From an uncultured Bacillota bacterium (GTDB lineage: Bacteria > Bacillota > Clostridia > Christensenellales > UBA1242): a stretch of DNA of 64,000 bases. The stretch lies in the NCBI GenBank assembly GCA_948465545.1, contig CAOJXO010000002.1, forward strand, positions 54,552 through 118,551, given 5' to 3'. The position numbers and the translations under genes were made by a program. Below, one piece after another: positions 1 to 8,232 of the stretch. Every line of letters begins with the position of its first letter. The stretch's first letter is position 1. Under the pieces are notes generated by a model. That model worked only from the letters and a program-made list of their open reading frames with translations. It was not told the DNA's origin and did not search any database.

Positions 1-2
1 AA

Positions 3-194
3 ATTAAGTTTGAAAACAACAACACTGTAAGCATTGATATTTACATTATTGTCAAAATAGGTTATAGCGTTCCTGATGTAGCATTCAGGGTACAAGAAAA
101 TGTTAAAAACAGTCTTTCTTCTATGGTTGGACTTAAACCTGCCAAAATCAACATTCATGTCTATGACGTTGCAGTAGATAATGAAGGGGCATAA
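3..194 (+). CDS. Asp23/Gls24 (YqhY-type) protein, C-terminal part
   Basis: The window opens inside this gene; 63 codons are visible before TAA at 192-194. The visible end contains a beta-strand run (VSIDIYIIVKIGYSVP) and VQENVKNSLSSMVGL, followed by INIHVYDVAV, which is the typical C-terminal half of the Asp23/DUF322 family. In Bacillus the homologue yqhY lies directly before nusB, and here only 3 bases separate this stop from nusB. Family function is poorly defined; some members act at the envelope or in lipid homeostasis. Family call is from pattern and synteny; the start is outside the window. Confidence 0.8.
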   Translation: MKFENNNTVSIDIYIIVKIGYSVPDVAFRVQENVKNSLSSMVGLKPAKINIHVYDVAVDNEGA

Positions 195-197
195 GAT

Positions 198-581
198 ATG
201 AGAAGACAAGCCAGAGAAAATGCATTCCAAGTAATCTTTGCAAACCTCTTTTTAACTCCACAAGATTGTGAAGAAAAACTTGCAGAACTGAAAAAAACTG
301 AAGATGTTGATTTCGCAAAACAAATTATAAATAATTTTATAGAAAATCGCGAAATACTTACAAAAATAATAGGGCAATACCTTGTTGGATACGAACTTGA
401 AAGACTTTATAAAACTGACCTTGCACTTTTGTATTTAGCCCTTGCGGAGATTAAATACATTGGCACACCTTGCCAAGTGGTAATCAATGAAACATTAGAG
501 ATTGCCAAAAAATACTCAACAGAAAAAAGTGCAAAATTTATAAACGGTGTATTATCTTCAATAGTTAAAGGACAAAATTAA
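198..581 (+). CDS. nusB: Transcription antitermination factor NusB
   Basis: NusB binds boxA RNA with ribosomal protein S10 (NusE) and supports antitermination during rRNA transcription. The 127-residue product has the family's length and landmarks: an N-terminal MRRQARENAFQVIF helix and a C-terminal block with VVINETLEIAKKYS and KFINGVLSSI. It starts 3 bases after the Asp23-family gene and ends 3 bases before xseA, so the genes are almost certainly co-transcribed. The order yqhY-nusB-xseA-xseB is the usual Firmicutes arrangement, which makes the identification firm. Confidence 0.95.
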   Translation: MRRQARENAFQVIFANLFLTPQDCEEKLAELKKTEDVDFAKQIINNFIENREILTKIIGQYLVGYELERLYKTDLALLYLALAEIKYIGTPCQVVINETLEIAKKYSTEKSAKFINGVLSSIVKGQN

Positions 582-584
582 ACT

Positions 585-1763
585 ATGGAAACAATGACCG
601 TATCACAATTAAATGGTTATATAAAAAACATATTTGATGCAGAGGAACTTCTCCACAACATACCCGTTGTTGGAGAAGTTTTTGGTGTGTCTACCTCACG
701 TCAAATTACATATTTTTCTTTGAAAGATGAAAACGCTACTATATCCTGCGTTTGCTTTTATCCAGCCATTGCTTCACTCATTCAAGAGGGGAAAAGGGTA
801 ATTATAACAGGCTCGCCAAATTACTATGTTAAAGGTGGCAAACTCAGTTTTAATGTAACAAGAGTGGAAGAACTAGGGCAAGGCAAACTTTATGAAGAGT
901 TTTTAAAACTTAAAGCAAAACTTGAAATGGAAGGATTGTTTGATAGCCTGCATAAAAAAACTATACCAAAATCTATTAAACGTATCGGCGTTATTACATC
1001 TAAGGACGGTGCTGTAATTCAAGATATTAAAAATGTTACATGGCGAAGAAATCCGAATGTTGATATAGTGCTTTATCCAGTAAAGGTACAGGGCATCAAC
1101 GCTGAATATGATATTGCAAAGGCTATTGACAAAATGTCAAATTACGAAAATGTAGATGTTATCATAGTTGCTAGAGGTGGTGGCAGTTTAGAGGATTTAT
1201 CAGCATATAACACAGAGGTGGTGGCACGAGCAACATACAACTGCGATAAACCTATTGTGTCGGCTGTCGGTCATGAAGTTGACTTCACAATCATTGATTT
1301 CGTCAGCGATTTGCGTGCTCCAACGCCATCAGCAGCAGCCGAAATTCTAACCTTTAATCTTTATGATAAGAGGCAAGAAATAACAGCCTTAACGCAAAGA
1401 TTTGTCTTTAATGCAACAAACTATCTTCAAGATAATTTTGATTTGATTTATTCAATGTTATCGGTATCAACAAACGCATTAGAAAAGAAATATGCATATG
1501 CTATCGGACAGTTTAACTATCTAAAAACAAAACTCACATCCAGCATGGAAAGGTTTATAAATGACACTTCTTACACATTAGGCTTACAGGAGAATACCTT
1601 GCAAAAATTAAATCCACTTAATGTGTTAAAACAAGGCTATGCAAAAATAGAACAAAATGGTAAAAGCGTTAATGACAAAAAGTCGGTAAAACAAAATGAT
1701 AAACTTGAAATTATATTTGTCGACGGCAGAGTGCAAGCAATGCCGATTAAGGAGGAAAAATGA
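585..1763 (+). CDS. xseA: Exodeoxyribonuclease VII large subunit
   Basis: This is the large catalytic subunit of exonuclease VII, which degrades single-stranded DNA from both ends together with XseB. The 392 residues begin with an OB-fold (about 1-105). The core carries IGVITSKDGAVIQDI near residue 130, RGGGSLEDL near 197 and GHEVDFTIIDF with RAPTPSAAAE near 230-250, all family signatures, followed by a helical region and the conserved LNPLNVLKQGYA tail. Its stop overlaps the xseB start by 4 bases, as expected for translational coupling of the two subunits. Confidence 0.97.
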   Translation: METMTVSQLNGYIKNIFDAEELLHNIPVVGEVFGVSTSRQITYFSLKDENATISCVCFYPAIASLIQEGKRVIITGSPNYYVKGGKLSFNVTRVEELGQGKLYEEFLKLKAKLEMEGLFDSLHKKTIPKSIKRIGVITSKDGAVIQDIKNVTWRRNPNVDIVLYPVKVQGINAEYDIAKAIDKMSNYENVDVIIVARGGGSLEDLSAYNTEVVARATYNCDKPIVSAVGHEVDFTIIDFVSDLRAPTPSAAAEILTFNLYDKRQEITALTQRFVFNATNYLQDNFDLIYSMLSVSTNALEKKYAYAIGQFNYLKTKLTSSMERFINDTSYTLGLQENTLQKLNPLNVLKQGYAKIEQNGKSVNDKKSVKQNDKLEIIFVDGRVQAMPIKEEK

Positions 1764-1963
1764 ATTACGAAGAAGCATCTAAAGAACTTGAACAAATTGT
1801 AAATAAACTTGAAAATGGCAACCTTCCTATGAGCGAAGCACTTGCTCTTTTTGAACGTGGAGAGGAACTTGCCAAAATCTGTTTTAAACACTTAGACACC
1901 GCCAAAGGTAAACTTACTATTGTCAAAGAAGAACTTGGCAAACTTGTAGAAACTGACGAATAA
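1760..1963 (+). CDS. xseB: Exodeoxyribonuclease VII small subunit
   Basis: XseB is the small helical subunit that stabilises and regulates the XseA nuclease. The 67 residues form the two-helix family pattern, beginning MNYEEASKELEQIVNKLENG and continuing with the conserved PMSEALALFERGEELAK. The ATG overlaps the xseA stop by 4 bases, and AAGGAGG lies just upstream inside xseA. Length, position and motif agree. It is the last gene of this run; the next gene has its own promoter. Confidence 0.96.
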   Translation: MNYEEASKELEQIVNKLENGNLPMSEALALFERGEELAKICFKHLDTAKGKLTIVKEELGKLVETDE

Positions 1964-1969
1964 AGTTTC

Positions 1970-1998
1970 TTCTAAAATTTCAAAAATCTTAATATAAT
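1970..1998 (+). promoter_or_regulatory. Predicted leaderless sigma-A promoter for the gene at 2005
   Basis: A perfect TATAAT lies at 1993-1998, with a weak -35 TTCTAA 17 bases upstream at 1970-1975. Only 6 bases separate the -10 box from ATG at 2005, and no Shine-Dalgarno sequence is present. Transcription would start at or next to the A of ATG. Confidence 0.6.
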
Positions 1999-2004
1999 AT
2001 CTCT

Positions 2005-2595
2005 ATGAAGAGATATGGTAAGGTGGTAATTGAAGGAACAAAACGGGCAGGGCATGTTTGGGCAATACAAGTATTTTTTCTTTCAATCAGCCTGTCACTT
2101 GTATTCGGTTTCTTAACCCATACTGTGCTTTCGTCCATGGGTGCTATCATTGCAATAATCTCAATTTTAATATTTATTTTATTTGGGGTTGTATTTGACA
2201 TGATAGGCATTGCAGTAGCAAGTGCTGATGAGGGGCAGTTTGAAATCTGGAACAGCCAAAACATCAAAGGTGCTAGGGCTGGATTAAAACTTTGTCGCAA
2301 CTGTGAAAAGGTATGTTCATTCTGTGCTGATGTTGTTGGCGATATTTGTTCCACCTTGTGTGGGGCAGGTGGAGCATGTATTGTAGTTAGTCTTACATCT
2401 CATCTTACAAATTCAGCACTTATTATTCTCATTTCAGTATCAGTCAGTGCGCTTATTGCGGGCATAACAATCTTTTGCAAGGCTCTTATGAAAGAGCGGG
2501 CTTTAAAACATTCTAATAAGATTATTTTAAGACTAGGAATAATACTCGAAAAAACTATTTATTACAAAAAAAATGATAAAAATAGTGAAAAATAG
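2005..2595 (+). CDS. Multi-pass membrane protein of unknown function
   Basis: The 196-residue product has hydrophobic segments near residues 18-38, 44-66, 117-133 and 137-158. The stretch FDMIGIAVASADE (64-76) and a Cys-rich GDICSTLCGAGGACIV block (112-127) resemble clostridial membrane proteins often labelled Mg/Co transporter CorB. I know of no functional evidence behind that label, so I do not assign transport activity. The tail is basic. There is no ribosome binding site; a TATAAT lies 6 bases before the ATG. It follows xseB after 41 bases and precedes the infC promoter. Confidence 0.75.
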   Translation: MKRYGKVVIEGTKRAGHVWAIQVFFLSISLSLVFGFLTHTVLSSMGAIIAIISILIFILFGVVFDMIGIAVASADEGQFEIWNSQNIKGARAGLKLCRNCEKVCSFCADVVGDICSTLCGAGGACIVVSLTSHLTNSALIILISVSVSALIAGITIFCKALMKERALKHSNKIILRLGIILEKTIYYKKNDKNSEK

Positions 2596-2624
2596 TTGAC
2601 AAGGCGTAGTCGTTATGGTAAAAT
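2596..2624 (+). promoter_or_regulatory. Sigma-A promoter of infC-rpmI-rplT
   Basis: The -35 TTGACA is at 2596-2601 and the -10 TAAAAT at 2619-2624, with a 17-base spacer. The -35 begins at the stop codon of the preceding gene. It drives a leader of about 165 bases before infC. Confidence 0.85.
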
Positions 2625-2630
2625 CATAGG

Positions 2631-2777
2631 CATGAAAGTAGAAGTTTCCACTTCTCACCAGTCGAAAATTGATTTGACTTGGTAATAACTTAATTTAAAT
2701 TTATTATTTGCCGTACTTGGCAGGTTAATAAGATAATTATGTTTGGTGGAAATTTTATGCTTCCACCAAATTTTTTG
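2631..2777 (+). promoter_or_regulatory. Ribosomal protein L20-type leader (attenuator) of infC operon
   Basis: The transcript between the promoter and infC holds a small hairpin (AGAAG/CTTCT around 2640-2655), a second helix pairing CCAGTC (near 2658) with GACTTGG (near 2676), and an intrinsic terminator at 2742-2776. In Bacillus subtilis the infC-rpmI-rplT operon is repressed by L20, which binds the leader and favours premature termination. Position and architecture fit that system. I did not match the Rfam covariance model. Confidence 0.75.
2742..2776 (+). terminator. Leader terminator (attenuator) before infC
   Basis: The perfect 10-bp stem TTTGGTGGAA/TTCCACCAAA (2742-2751 and 2761-2770) is followed at once by six T residues. 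It lies 20 bases before the infC start, so it must be read through for operon expression, as expected of a regulated attenuator. Confidence 0.85.
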
Positions 2778-2795
2778 TAAAAGGGGATTACAACA

Positions 2796-3308
2796 ATTTT
2801 TAAGGAATTATTAATCAACGAACAAATCAATGCAAGCGAAGTACGCCTTATAGGTGAAGATGGCGAACAACTTGGAATAGTGCCTTTCGCAGAGGCTCTC
2901 TCACGTGCCGAAAGTGAAGGTCTTGACCTTGTTATGATGTCAGGTGCATCAAAGCCACCAGTATGCAAAATCTTAGACTATGGCAAATATAAATATGATG
3001 CTATGAAGAAAGATAAAGAAATTCGCAAAGCACAAAAAATCGTAGAAACAAAGGAAGTTCGCCTTTCTATGACAATAGAGGAGTATGACATTGACTACCG
3101 CGTTAAGAATGCAATCAAGTTCTTACAAGGTGGAGATAAGGTTAAAGTGACTTTAAGAATGAAGGGGCGTCAACAAGCCTATTCAGCAAGAGCCATCGAA
3201 ATCATTAAAGACTTTGTTTCAAGAGTAAGTGAGTACGGATTCACTGAAAAAGAACCTGAAATTGCAGGACGCAACATTTTTGTTGTAATAAACCCAAAGA
3301 AAAACTAA
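2796..3308 (+). CDS. infC: Translation initiation factor IF-3, AUU start
   Basis: IF-3 binds the 30S subunit, prevents premature 50S joining and proofreads start codons. No ATG, GTG or TTG fits before residue 29, although homology clearly begins earlier (KELLINEQINASEVRLIGED). ATT at 2796 follows the AAAAGGGGA ribosome binding site with 9 bases between, giving a 170-residue protein beginning with an initiator Met and then FKELLINEQI, the normal family length. The AUU start is a known infC autoregulation device: IF-3 discriminates against its own start codon. The C-terminal domain includes GDKVKVTLRMKGRQ. First gene of infC-rpmI-rplT. Confidence 0.93.
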   Translation: MFKELLINEQINASEVRLIGEDGEQLGIVPFAEALSRAESEGLDLVMMSGASKPPVCKILDYGKYKYDAMKKDKEIRKAQKIVETKEVRLSMTIEEYDIDYRVKNAIKFLQGGDKVKVTLRMKGRQQAYSARAIEIIKDFVSRVSEYGFTEKEPEIAGRNIFVVINPKKN

Positions 3309-3321
3309 AAGGAGAAGAAAA

Positions 3322-3516
3322 ATGCCAAAACAAAAAACACACAGTGGTGCAAAGAAGCGTTTCCGCGTAACAGCAAACGGAAAAGTAAAATTCGCAAGAC
3401 CTGGTAAAGGTCATTTCCTTACAACTAAGAAACAAGGAAGAAAAAGAAAATTAAGAAAGGGTTCATACATTGCAGGAAAGAATGCAGAAAACATCAAGAC
3501 CCTTTTGTGCAAATAA
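3322..3516 (+). CDS. rpmI: 50S ribosomal protein L35
   Basis: This is a structural protein of the large ribosomal subunit. The 64-residue, highly basic product starts MPKQKTHSGAKKRFRVTANG and has the family's K/R-rich middle and GKNAENIKTLL end. AAAGGAG precedes the ATG. It sits between infC and rplT in the universal gene order and shares the leader-controlled promoter. Confidence 0.97.
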   Translation: MPKQKTHSGAKKRFRVTANGKVKFARPGKGHFLTTKKQGRKRKLRKGSYIAGKNAENIKTLLCK

Positions 3517-3529
3517 GGAGGAAAGATAG

Positions 3530-3871
3530 ATGAGAATTAAAAGAGGAGTAAATGCAGTAAAAAAACGCCGTTCAATCCTTAAAAGTGCAAAAGGATATAG
3601 AGGAGCAAAATCAAAACTCTATAGAACAGCAAGAGAACAGGTAATGAAAAGCGGTCAATACGCTTATATCGGCCGTAAACAAAAGAAGAGAGATTTCAGA
3701 GCTCTTTGGATTACAAGAATCAATGCTGCTTGCAGACTTAACGGAATTTCTTATTCAAAATTCATTGCTGGACTTAAAAGCAAAGGGATTGACCTTAACA
3801 GAAAGGTACTTGCTGACATGGCAGTAAGAGAACCAGAAGCATTCGCAGCACTTGTAGGACAAGTTAAGTAA
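3530..3871 (+). CDS. rplT: 50S ribosomal protein L20
   Basis: L20 is an early-assembly protein of the 50S subunit and, in Bacillus, the repressor of this operon through its leader. The 113 residues begin [14 protein letters not shown] and include [31 protein letters not shown] and a C-terminal domain that binds rRNA and the leader RNA. A strong AAGGAGG precedes the ATG. The methyltransferase gene starts on the base after the stop codon. Confidence 0.97.
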   Translation: MRIKRGVNAVKKRRSILKSAKGYRGAKSKLYRTAREQVMKSGQYAYIGRKQKKRDFRALWITRINAACRLNGISYSKFIAGLKSKGIDLNRKVLADMAVREPEAFAALVGQVK

Positions 3872-4603
3872 ATGACAAACGCAAGTCAAAATTTAATTAA
3901 AGACTTGAAAAAACAAAAACGGGAGGATAAAAGCCTCCTATTTTTGGATAATATCAAAATTATAAACGATGCAATCAAAAAGGGATTAAACCCAAAGTAT
4001 ATCCTTGTTGAAAATGAGGAACTTAACACATTTGATAAATCCCTTCCAGTTTATAAAGTTGATAGAAAAACAATAGAACAACTTTCAGATTCTAAAACAC
4101 CACAGGGTGTAGTATGTGTTGCAGAATACATACAAAATGTTGTAAAAAAGCCAACAAACAACTTTCTAGTATTAGACGCTATACAAGACCCTGGCAACGC
4201 AGGAAGCCTAATCAGAACTGCGTGTGCTTGTGGCTTTGACGCTGTGTTTATGCTTGATAGCGTAAGGGTAACAAATTCAAAACTTATTCGCAGTAGCGTA
4301 GGGACTATATTTGATATTAATATTTACGAAATAAGTAAAGCGGATTTTATTGAGAAAAATAAAAACTGGAACTTAAACCTTATCAAAGCGGATATGAACG
4401 GGGAAAATGTATTTGAAGCAAAATTCACTTCGCCTGTTGGCTTAGTTGTAGGTAATGAAGGGCAAGGGGTAAGTAAAGAGATTTCACAAATCTGTACCAC
4501 TTGTGTTAAAATCCCTATGACAAACAAGGTAGAAAGCCTAAATGCAGCAATCAGCGGCTCAATAATCATGTACCAAATTGCAAAAGATTGCAAATTAATT
4601 TGA
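3872..4603 (+). CDS. SpoU/TrmH-family rRNA/tRNA 2'-O-methyltransferase
   Basis: This enzyme transfers a methyl group from S-adenosylmethionine to ribose 2'-OH of rRNA or tRNA. The 243 residues have an N-terminal substrate-binding domain (1 to about 95) and a SPOUT knot domain with the three family motifs: LDAIQDPGNAGSLIR (101-115), VVGNEGQGVS near 190 and IPMTNKVESLNAAISGSI near 215. The exact target nucleotide cannot be told from sequence. The start immediately follows the rplT stop, so it is probably translationally coupled to the ribosomal operon; in many Firmicutes a similar gene (ysgA type) occupies this position. Confidence 0.9.
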   Translation: MTNASQNLIKDLKKQKREDKSLLFLDNIKIINDAIKKGLNPKYILVENEELNTFDKSLPVYKVDRKTIEQLSDSKTPQGVVCVAEYIQNVVKKPTNNFLVLDAIQDPGNAGSLIRTACACGFDAVFMLDSVRVTNSKLIRSSVGTIFDINIYEISKADFIEKNKNWNLNLIKADMNGENVFEAKFTSPVGLVVGNEGQGVSKEISQICTTCVKIPMTNKVESLNAAISGSIIMYQIAKDCKLI

Positions 4604-4629
4604 CAAATAAAAACTGAAAATGCTAAATT
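4600..4629 (+). promoter_or_regulatory. Sigma-A promoter for yebC
   Basis: TTGACA at 4600-4605 and TAAATT at 4624-4629 are separated by 18 bases. A small GTGC-GTA-GCAC hairpin (4647-4657) lies in the leader just upstream of the AGGAGG site. Confidence 0.65.
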
Positions 4630-4673
4630 AAAATATAAAATAAAAAGTGCGTAGCACAGGAGGAATAAGAACT

Positions 4674-5405
4674 ATGTCAGGACATTCAAAATGGCACAAT
4701 ATTCAAGCAAAGAAAGGTAAAAGTGATGCAGCAAGAGGCAAAATCTTTACAAAAATAGGCAGAGAGATTGCTGTTGTTGTTAAAGCGGGTGGTTCTGACC
4801 CTAACTCTAACCCTAAACTTAGAGATGTTATTGCTAAGGCTAAACAAAACAATATGCCAAACGACTCTATTGAGCGTAGTATCAAAAAAGCAGCAGGCGA
4901 AATGTCTGGTGTAAACTATGAAAGTTGTACATACGAAGGTTATGGTGCTGGTGGAAGTGCCGTAATCGTAGATTGCCTTACAGACAACAAAAACAGAACA
5001 GCAGGTGATGTACGTCACGCTTTTGATAAGTTTGGTGGAAGTCTTGGTGCAACAGGTTGCGTATCTTACCTTTTCCAGCGTAAAGGTGTAATTGAAGTTT
5101 CTAAAGAAGGTGTGAATGCTGACGATGTTATGATGGAAGCTTTAGAGGCTGGTGCAAAGGATGTTGTTGAATATGATGATTCTTTAGAAATCCTTACTGA
5201 ACCTAACGATTGCAATAGTGTAGCAGAAGCACTTAAAAATGCAGGTTATGAGGTTGGTTCTGCAGAGGTTACTATGGTGCCAGACAACTATGTTGACCTT
5301 ACACCAGAAAAACTTGTTTCATTCAACCGAATGATCGACATGCTTGAAGATCTTGACGATGTTCAAGAGGTGTATCACAATGTAAATCTTCCAGATGAAG
5401 AATAA
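4674..5405 (+). CDS. yebC: YebC/PmpR-family protein (TACO1-like)
   Basis: YebC/TACO1 proteins were long annotated as transcriptional regulators and are also implicated in relieving ribosome stalling at proline-rich stretches. The ATG at 4674 is chosen over an in-frame ATG at 4647 because CAGGAGGA sits 8 bases upstream and the family begins [19 protein letters not shown]. The 243 residues include [25 protein letters not shown], split here as [12 protein letters not shown] and [12 protein letters not shown], and CLTDNKNRT. Length matches the family. Confidence 0.93.
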   Translation: MSGHSKWHNIQAKKGKSDAARGKIFTKIGREIAVVVKAGGSDPNSNPKLRDVIAKAKQNNMPNDSIERSIKKAAGEMSGVNYESCTYEGYGAGGSAVIVDCLTDNKNRTAGDVRHAFDKFGGSLGATGCVSYLFQRKGVIEVSKEGVNADDVMMEALEAGAKDVVEYDDSLEILTEPNDCNSVAEALKNAGYEVGSAEVTMVPDNYVDLTPEKLVSFNRMIDMLEDLDDVQEVYHNVNLPDEE

Positions 5406-5417
5406 AGTTTCTCCCTA

Positions 5418-5446
5418 TTGACAAAAATTCAAAAACATTATAAAAT
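5418..5446 (+). promoter_or_regulatory. Sigma-A promoter for the 66-aa gene
   Basis: TTGACA at 5418-5423 and TAAAAT at 5441-5446 with a 17-base spacer, upstream of an AGGAGG ribosome binding site. Confidence 0.75.
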
Positions 5447-5469
5447 GATAATATACATAGGAGGAAATT

Positions 5470-5670
5470 ATGGCAAGTAAAAGTTGGTATAATAACTGGG
5501 AAGAAGAAAATGAAGACCGCCGAGAAGATTTAGGTAAAATTTATGCAGACGCATATAGACAAAGAAACCTCGAACAAGAAAATAATAAAACTCTGTTTCA
5601 GGAAAATGAAAACGGTCAATTAGAATTTGTTTTACCTAAAAATAATACATCAGAAGAGGAAGCAGAATAA
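5470..5670 (+). CDS. Small acidic protein of unknown function
   Basis: The 66-residue product is strongly hydrophilic and acidic, with MASKSWYNNWEEENEDRRED at the start and an EEEAE end; it has no membrane segment and no motif that I recognise. It is a credible gene because it has its own promoter, a consensus AGGAGG site 8 bases before the ATG and its own intrinsic terminator. It is therefore a monocistronic unit between yebC and ruvC. Confidence 0.75.
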   Translation: MASKSWYNNWEEENEDRREDLGKIYADAYRQRNLEQENNKTLFQENENGQLEFVLPKNNTSEEEAE

Positions 5671-5675
5671 TTATC

Positions 5676-5704
5676 GCCATGAGTAAATCTCATGGCTTTT
5701 TATT
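5676..5704 (+). terminator. Intrinsic terminator of the 66-aa gene
   Basis: The perfect 8-bp stem GCCATGAG/CTCATGGC (5676-5683, 5689-5696) has a TAAAT loop and is followed by TTTTTATTT. The T-tract overlaps the -35 box of the ruvC promoter. Confidence 0.9.
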
Positions 5705-5733
5705 TGACAATATTTGCCTTTTTATTGTAAACT
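5704..5733 (+). promoter_or_regulatory. Leaderless sigma-A promoter of ruvC
   Basis: TTGACA (5704-5709), 18-base spacer with TG before the -10, then TAAACT (5728-5733). Six bases separate the -10 box from the ruvC ATG at 5740 and there is no Shine-Dalgarno sequence, so the mRNA is predicted to start at the start codon. Confidence 0.7.
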
Positions 5734-5739
5734 TAAAAC

Positions 5740-6231
5740 ATGGTAATACTTGGAATAGACCCTGGTTATGGTATTGTTGGTTATGGTATAATTGACACGA
5801 ATAGATCTGATATGGTTTTAGACTATGGTGCAATCACAACACCAAAAGAAGATAGTTTTCCGGTTAGGCTTCAAGAGATTGAAGAAAGCCTTAAATTTTT
5901 ATTTGATAAATATAAGCCAGAGGTAGTTGCCATTGAAGAACTCTTTTACTTTAAGAACCAAAAAACAGTAATCCAAGTGGCACAAGCAAGAGGGGTAATC
6001 GTGCTTGCATGTCAGAAATATTGTGGCAAAATTTATGAATACACACCGCTTCAAATTAAACAGGCGTTAACAGGTCAAGGTCGTGCTGAAAAAGCACAGG
6101 TGCAGTATATGGTTAAAGCAATCCTAGGGCTTAACTCAATACCAAAGCCAGATGACGCCGCTGACGCTCTTGCAGTGGCAATCTGCCATAGTCAAACAAG
6201 CAGTCAGTTAAATCAAAACCAAGCAAGATAA
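5740..6231 (+). CDS. ruvC: Holliday junction endonuclease RuvC
   Basis: RuvC cuts Holliday junctions symmetrically during recombinational repair, acting with RuvAB. The 163 residues hold the RNase H-like catalytic set: Asp7 in GIDPGYG, Glu66 in AIEEL, and the Asp pair in PDDAADALA (about 138-142). Length is typical. The start lacks a ribosome binding site and lies 6 bases after a -10 box. ruvA and ruvB follow 43 bases downstream in the standard ruvC-ruvA-ruvB order. Confidence 0.95.
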   Translation: MVILGIDPGYGIVGYGIIDTNRSDMVLDYGAITTPKEDSFPVRLQEIEESLKFLFDKYKPEVVAIEELFYFKNQKTVIQVAQARGVIVLACQKYCGKIYEYTPLQIKQALTGQGRAEKAQVQYMVKAILGLNSIPKPDDAADALAVAICHSQTSSQLNQNQAR

Positions 6232-6234
6232 GGT

Positions 6235-6247
6235 GTGGCTTAGCCAC
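6235..6247 (+). repeat. Short perfect hairpin between ruvC and ruvA
   Basis: GTGGC-TTA-GCCAC forms a 5-bp stem with a 3-base loop. The identical 13-mer recurs at 21746-21758 in the rplJ-rplL spacer. It lacks a clean T-tract (TTTCT follows), so it is probably not an efficient terminator. Confidence 0.6.
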
Positions 6248-6274
6248 TTTCTAAAAAAATCAATGGAGTAGAAT

Positions 6275-6862
6275 ATGATTTCATTTTTAAGAGGTATAAT
6301 TGAAGAAAAAGAAGAGGGTAGACTTGTCGTAGATGTAAACGGCGTAGGCTATGAACTTTTTGTTTCAAACAACACTCTTTCAAGCCTTCCTTTGCAAGGG
6401 GAAACCGCTAAGGTGCTGACCTATATGGCAGTAAGAGAAGATGGAGTATTCCTCTTCGGTTTTTCAAGTAAAGAAGAAAGAGAGTTGTTTTTAAAACTTA
6501 TCACAGTAAGTGGCGTTGGGCCTAAACTTGCAATTTCAATCTTATCTGGGCTTAATCTTTCAGACTTAACAGTAGCAATTAAAAAAGAAGATGTTAAACT
6601 TCTTTCGTCGATTAAGGGACTTGGCAAAAAGACCGCTGAAAGGGTATGCCTTGAACTTAAAGATAAGATTGATTTGGCAATTCAAAGCGAAGTTAATTTT
6701 GACACAAATTATAATGAAGATGCGGTTATGCTTGCGACAGATACTTTGGTTTCACTTGGTATCAGCAAGAATGAAGCCTATATGCTTGCAAGGGCAAATG
6801 CAGGCGATAACGCAACAGCAGAAGAGATTATTTCAAAATCATTAAGGGGGTATAGAGCATGA
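6275..6862 (+). CDS. ruvA: Holliday junction branch migration protein RuvA
   Basis: RuvA tetramers bind the four-way junction and load the RuvB motor. The 195 residues contain the N-terminal OB domain ([20 protein letters not shown]), the helix-hairpin-helix region with [16 protein letters not shown] and [19 protein letters not shown], and the C-terminal RuvB-binding domain (about 145-195). A ribosome binding site (ATGGAG) precedes the ATG. The gene overlaps ruvB by 4 bases. Confidence 0.96.
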   Translation: MISFLRGIIEEKEEGRLVVDVNGVGYELFVSNNTLSSLPLQGETAKVLTYMAVREDGVFLFGFSSKEERELFLKLITVSGVGPKLAISILSGLNLSDLTVAIKKEDVKLLSSIKGLGKKTAERVCLELKDKIDLAIQSEVNFDTNYNEDAVMLATDTLVSLGISKNEAYMLARANAGDNATAEEIISKSLRGYRA

Positions 6863-7887
6863 TAGAAAGTAAAAAAGAATCAGCAAGCGACAACCGCTTT
6901 ATTACAAGCACAAAAAACCTTACTGACGCTGAAATAGAGAACTCTCTTCGTCCTACCAGTTTTGACGAATATATCGGTCAAAATAAAGCGAAAGAGGCAT
7001 TGTCTGTTTATATCAAAGCAGCCAAAACAAGAAAGGAAAGTCTAGACCATGTTCTTTTATATGGCCCTCCTGGACTTGGAAAAACAACACTTTCTCATAT
7101 TATTGCAAACGAACTTGGCTCACAATTTAAAGTGACTTCTGGCCCAGTCATCGAACATGCAGCCGACCTTGCAGCAATCCTTACAAACCTAAATCAAAAT
7201 GATGTACTTTTTATTGATGAAATCCACAGACTCAATAAAACCGTAGAAGAAATATTGTATCCTGCTATGGAGGACTTTGCTCTTGACTTTATTGTTGGTA
7301 AAGGTCCATCGGCTAGAAATATGCGACTCAAAATTAAGCCGTTCACTTTAATCGGTGCAACAACAAGGGCAGGTATGCTTACAAATCCGCTTCGTGATAG
7401 ATTCGGAATTATCTGCCGTCTTGAACTTTATACTCCTGAAGAATTAAAGGTAATTATTGACCGCTCAGCAAAAATACTTGGCGTTGATATTGCACCAGAG
7501 GCAAGTATGGAAATTGCAAAACGCTCTCGTGGAACACCACGTATAGCAAATAGACTTTTAAAACGTGTACGTGATTACGCTGAAATACAAGGTACAGGAA
7601 AGGTTACATTAGAGATTGCTGAAAAGACCTTAAAGATAATGGAGATAGACGAACTTGGACTTGACCTTATTGATAGAAAGATTCTCCTTTCAATCATTGA
7701 TAAATTTGGAGGAGGTCCAGTCGGACTTGATACACTTGCCGCTACAATCAGCGAAGATGCCACAACAATAGAGGACGTGTACGAGCCATACCTCCTTGGA
7801 CTAGGCTTCATTTCAAGAACTCCACGTGGCCGTGTTGCCTTAGAGCCTGCCTACAAACATCTTGGCAAGGCATATGTAGGTGGCTAA
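6859..7887 (+). CDS. ruvB: Holliday junction branch migration ATPase RuvB
   Basis: RuvB is the AAA+ hexameric motor that drives branch migration. In 342 residues it shows Walker [10 protein letters not shown] near residue 70, Walker [11 protein letters not shown] near 118, sensor [18 protein letters not shown] near 170 and a C-terminal winged helix with [14 protein letters not shown]. The ATG overlaps the ruvA stop, indicating coupling. The next gene starts 2 bases after the stop codon. Confidence 0.97.
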   Translation: MIESKKESASDNRFITSTKNLTDAEIENSLRPTSFDEYIGQNKAKEALSVYIKAAKTRKESLDHVLLYGPPGLGKTTLSHIIANELGSQFKVTSGPVIEHAADLAAILTNLNQNDVLFIDEIHRLNKTVEEILYPAMEDFALDFIVGKGPSARNMRLKIKPFTLIGATTRAGMLTNPLRDRFGIICRLELYTPEELKVIIDRSAKILGVDIAPEASMEIAKRSRGTPRIANRLLKRVRDYAEIQGTGKVTLEIAEKTLKIMEIDELGLDLIDRKILLSIIDKFGGGPVGLDTLAATISEDATTIEDVYEPYLLGLGFISRTPRGRVALEPAYKHLGKAYVGG

Positions 7888-7888
7888 G

Positions 7889-8230
7889 ATGAAAATAGTA
7901 AAACTTGAAGACACCCAACAATTTAAAAATAGCGATTTATGCAACGCCACCGAATATGACTTTGGCGATAAAGATATAGATATTGCCACCGCTGAAATCA
8001 ATGGCAAATATCCAGAAAAAGGATATTGTGTAAACACCGAAGTCAAAGAGATGATCTTTGTTATATCGGGGAGGGGTACAATCCATAAAGAAAACGGAAT
8101 TGTCACTTTCAAAGCGGGTGATGCAATTTTGATTGATAAAGGAGAAAAATATTTCTGGGACGCACACTGCAAAGTGGCTATGGCTTGCAGTCCAGCATGG
8201 CGACCAGAACAACATAAAATTGTAAATTAA
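7889..8230 (+). CDS. Small cupin-domain protein
   Basis: The 113-residue product looks like a single cupin barrel: VISGRGTIHKENGIVTFKAGD is split here as VISGRGTIHKENG and VTFKAGDAILIDKGEKYFW, matching the two cupin motifs. Typical metal ligands are incomplete, since the first motif lacks the usual HxH pair, so enzymatic activity is uncertain. ATG at 7889 is preferred over the upstream GTG because it follows GTAGGTGG. It lies tightly between ruvB (1-base gap) and queA (2-base gap), so it is co-transcribed with them; I know of no standard cupin gene at this place. Confidence 0.75.
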   Translation: MKIVKLEDTQQFKNSDLCNATEYDFGDKDIDIATAEINGKYPEKGYCVNTEVKEMIFVISGRGTIHKENGIVTFKAGDAILIDKGEKYFWDAHCKVAMACSPAWRPEQHKIVN

Positions 8231-8232
8231 TT

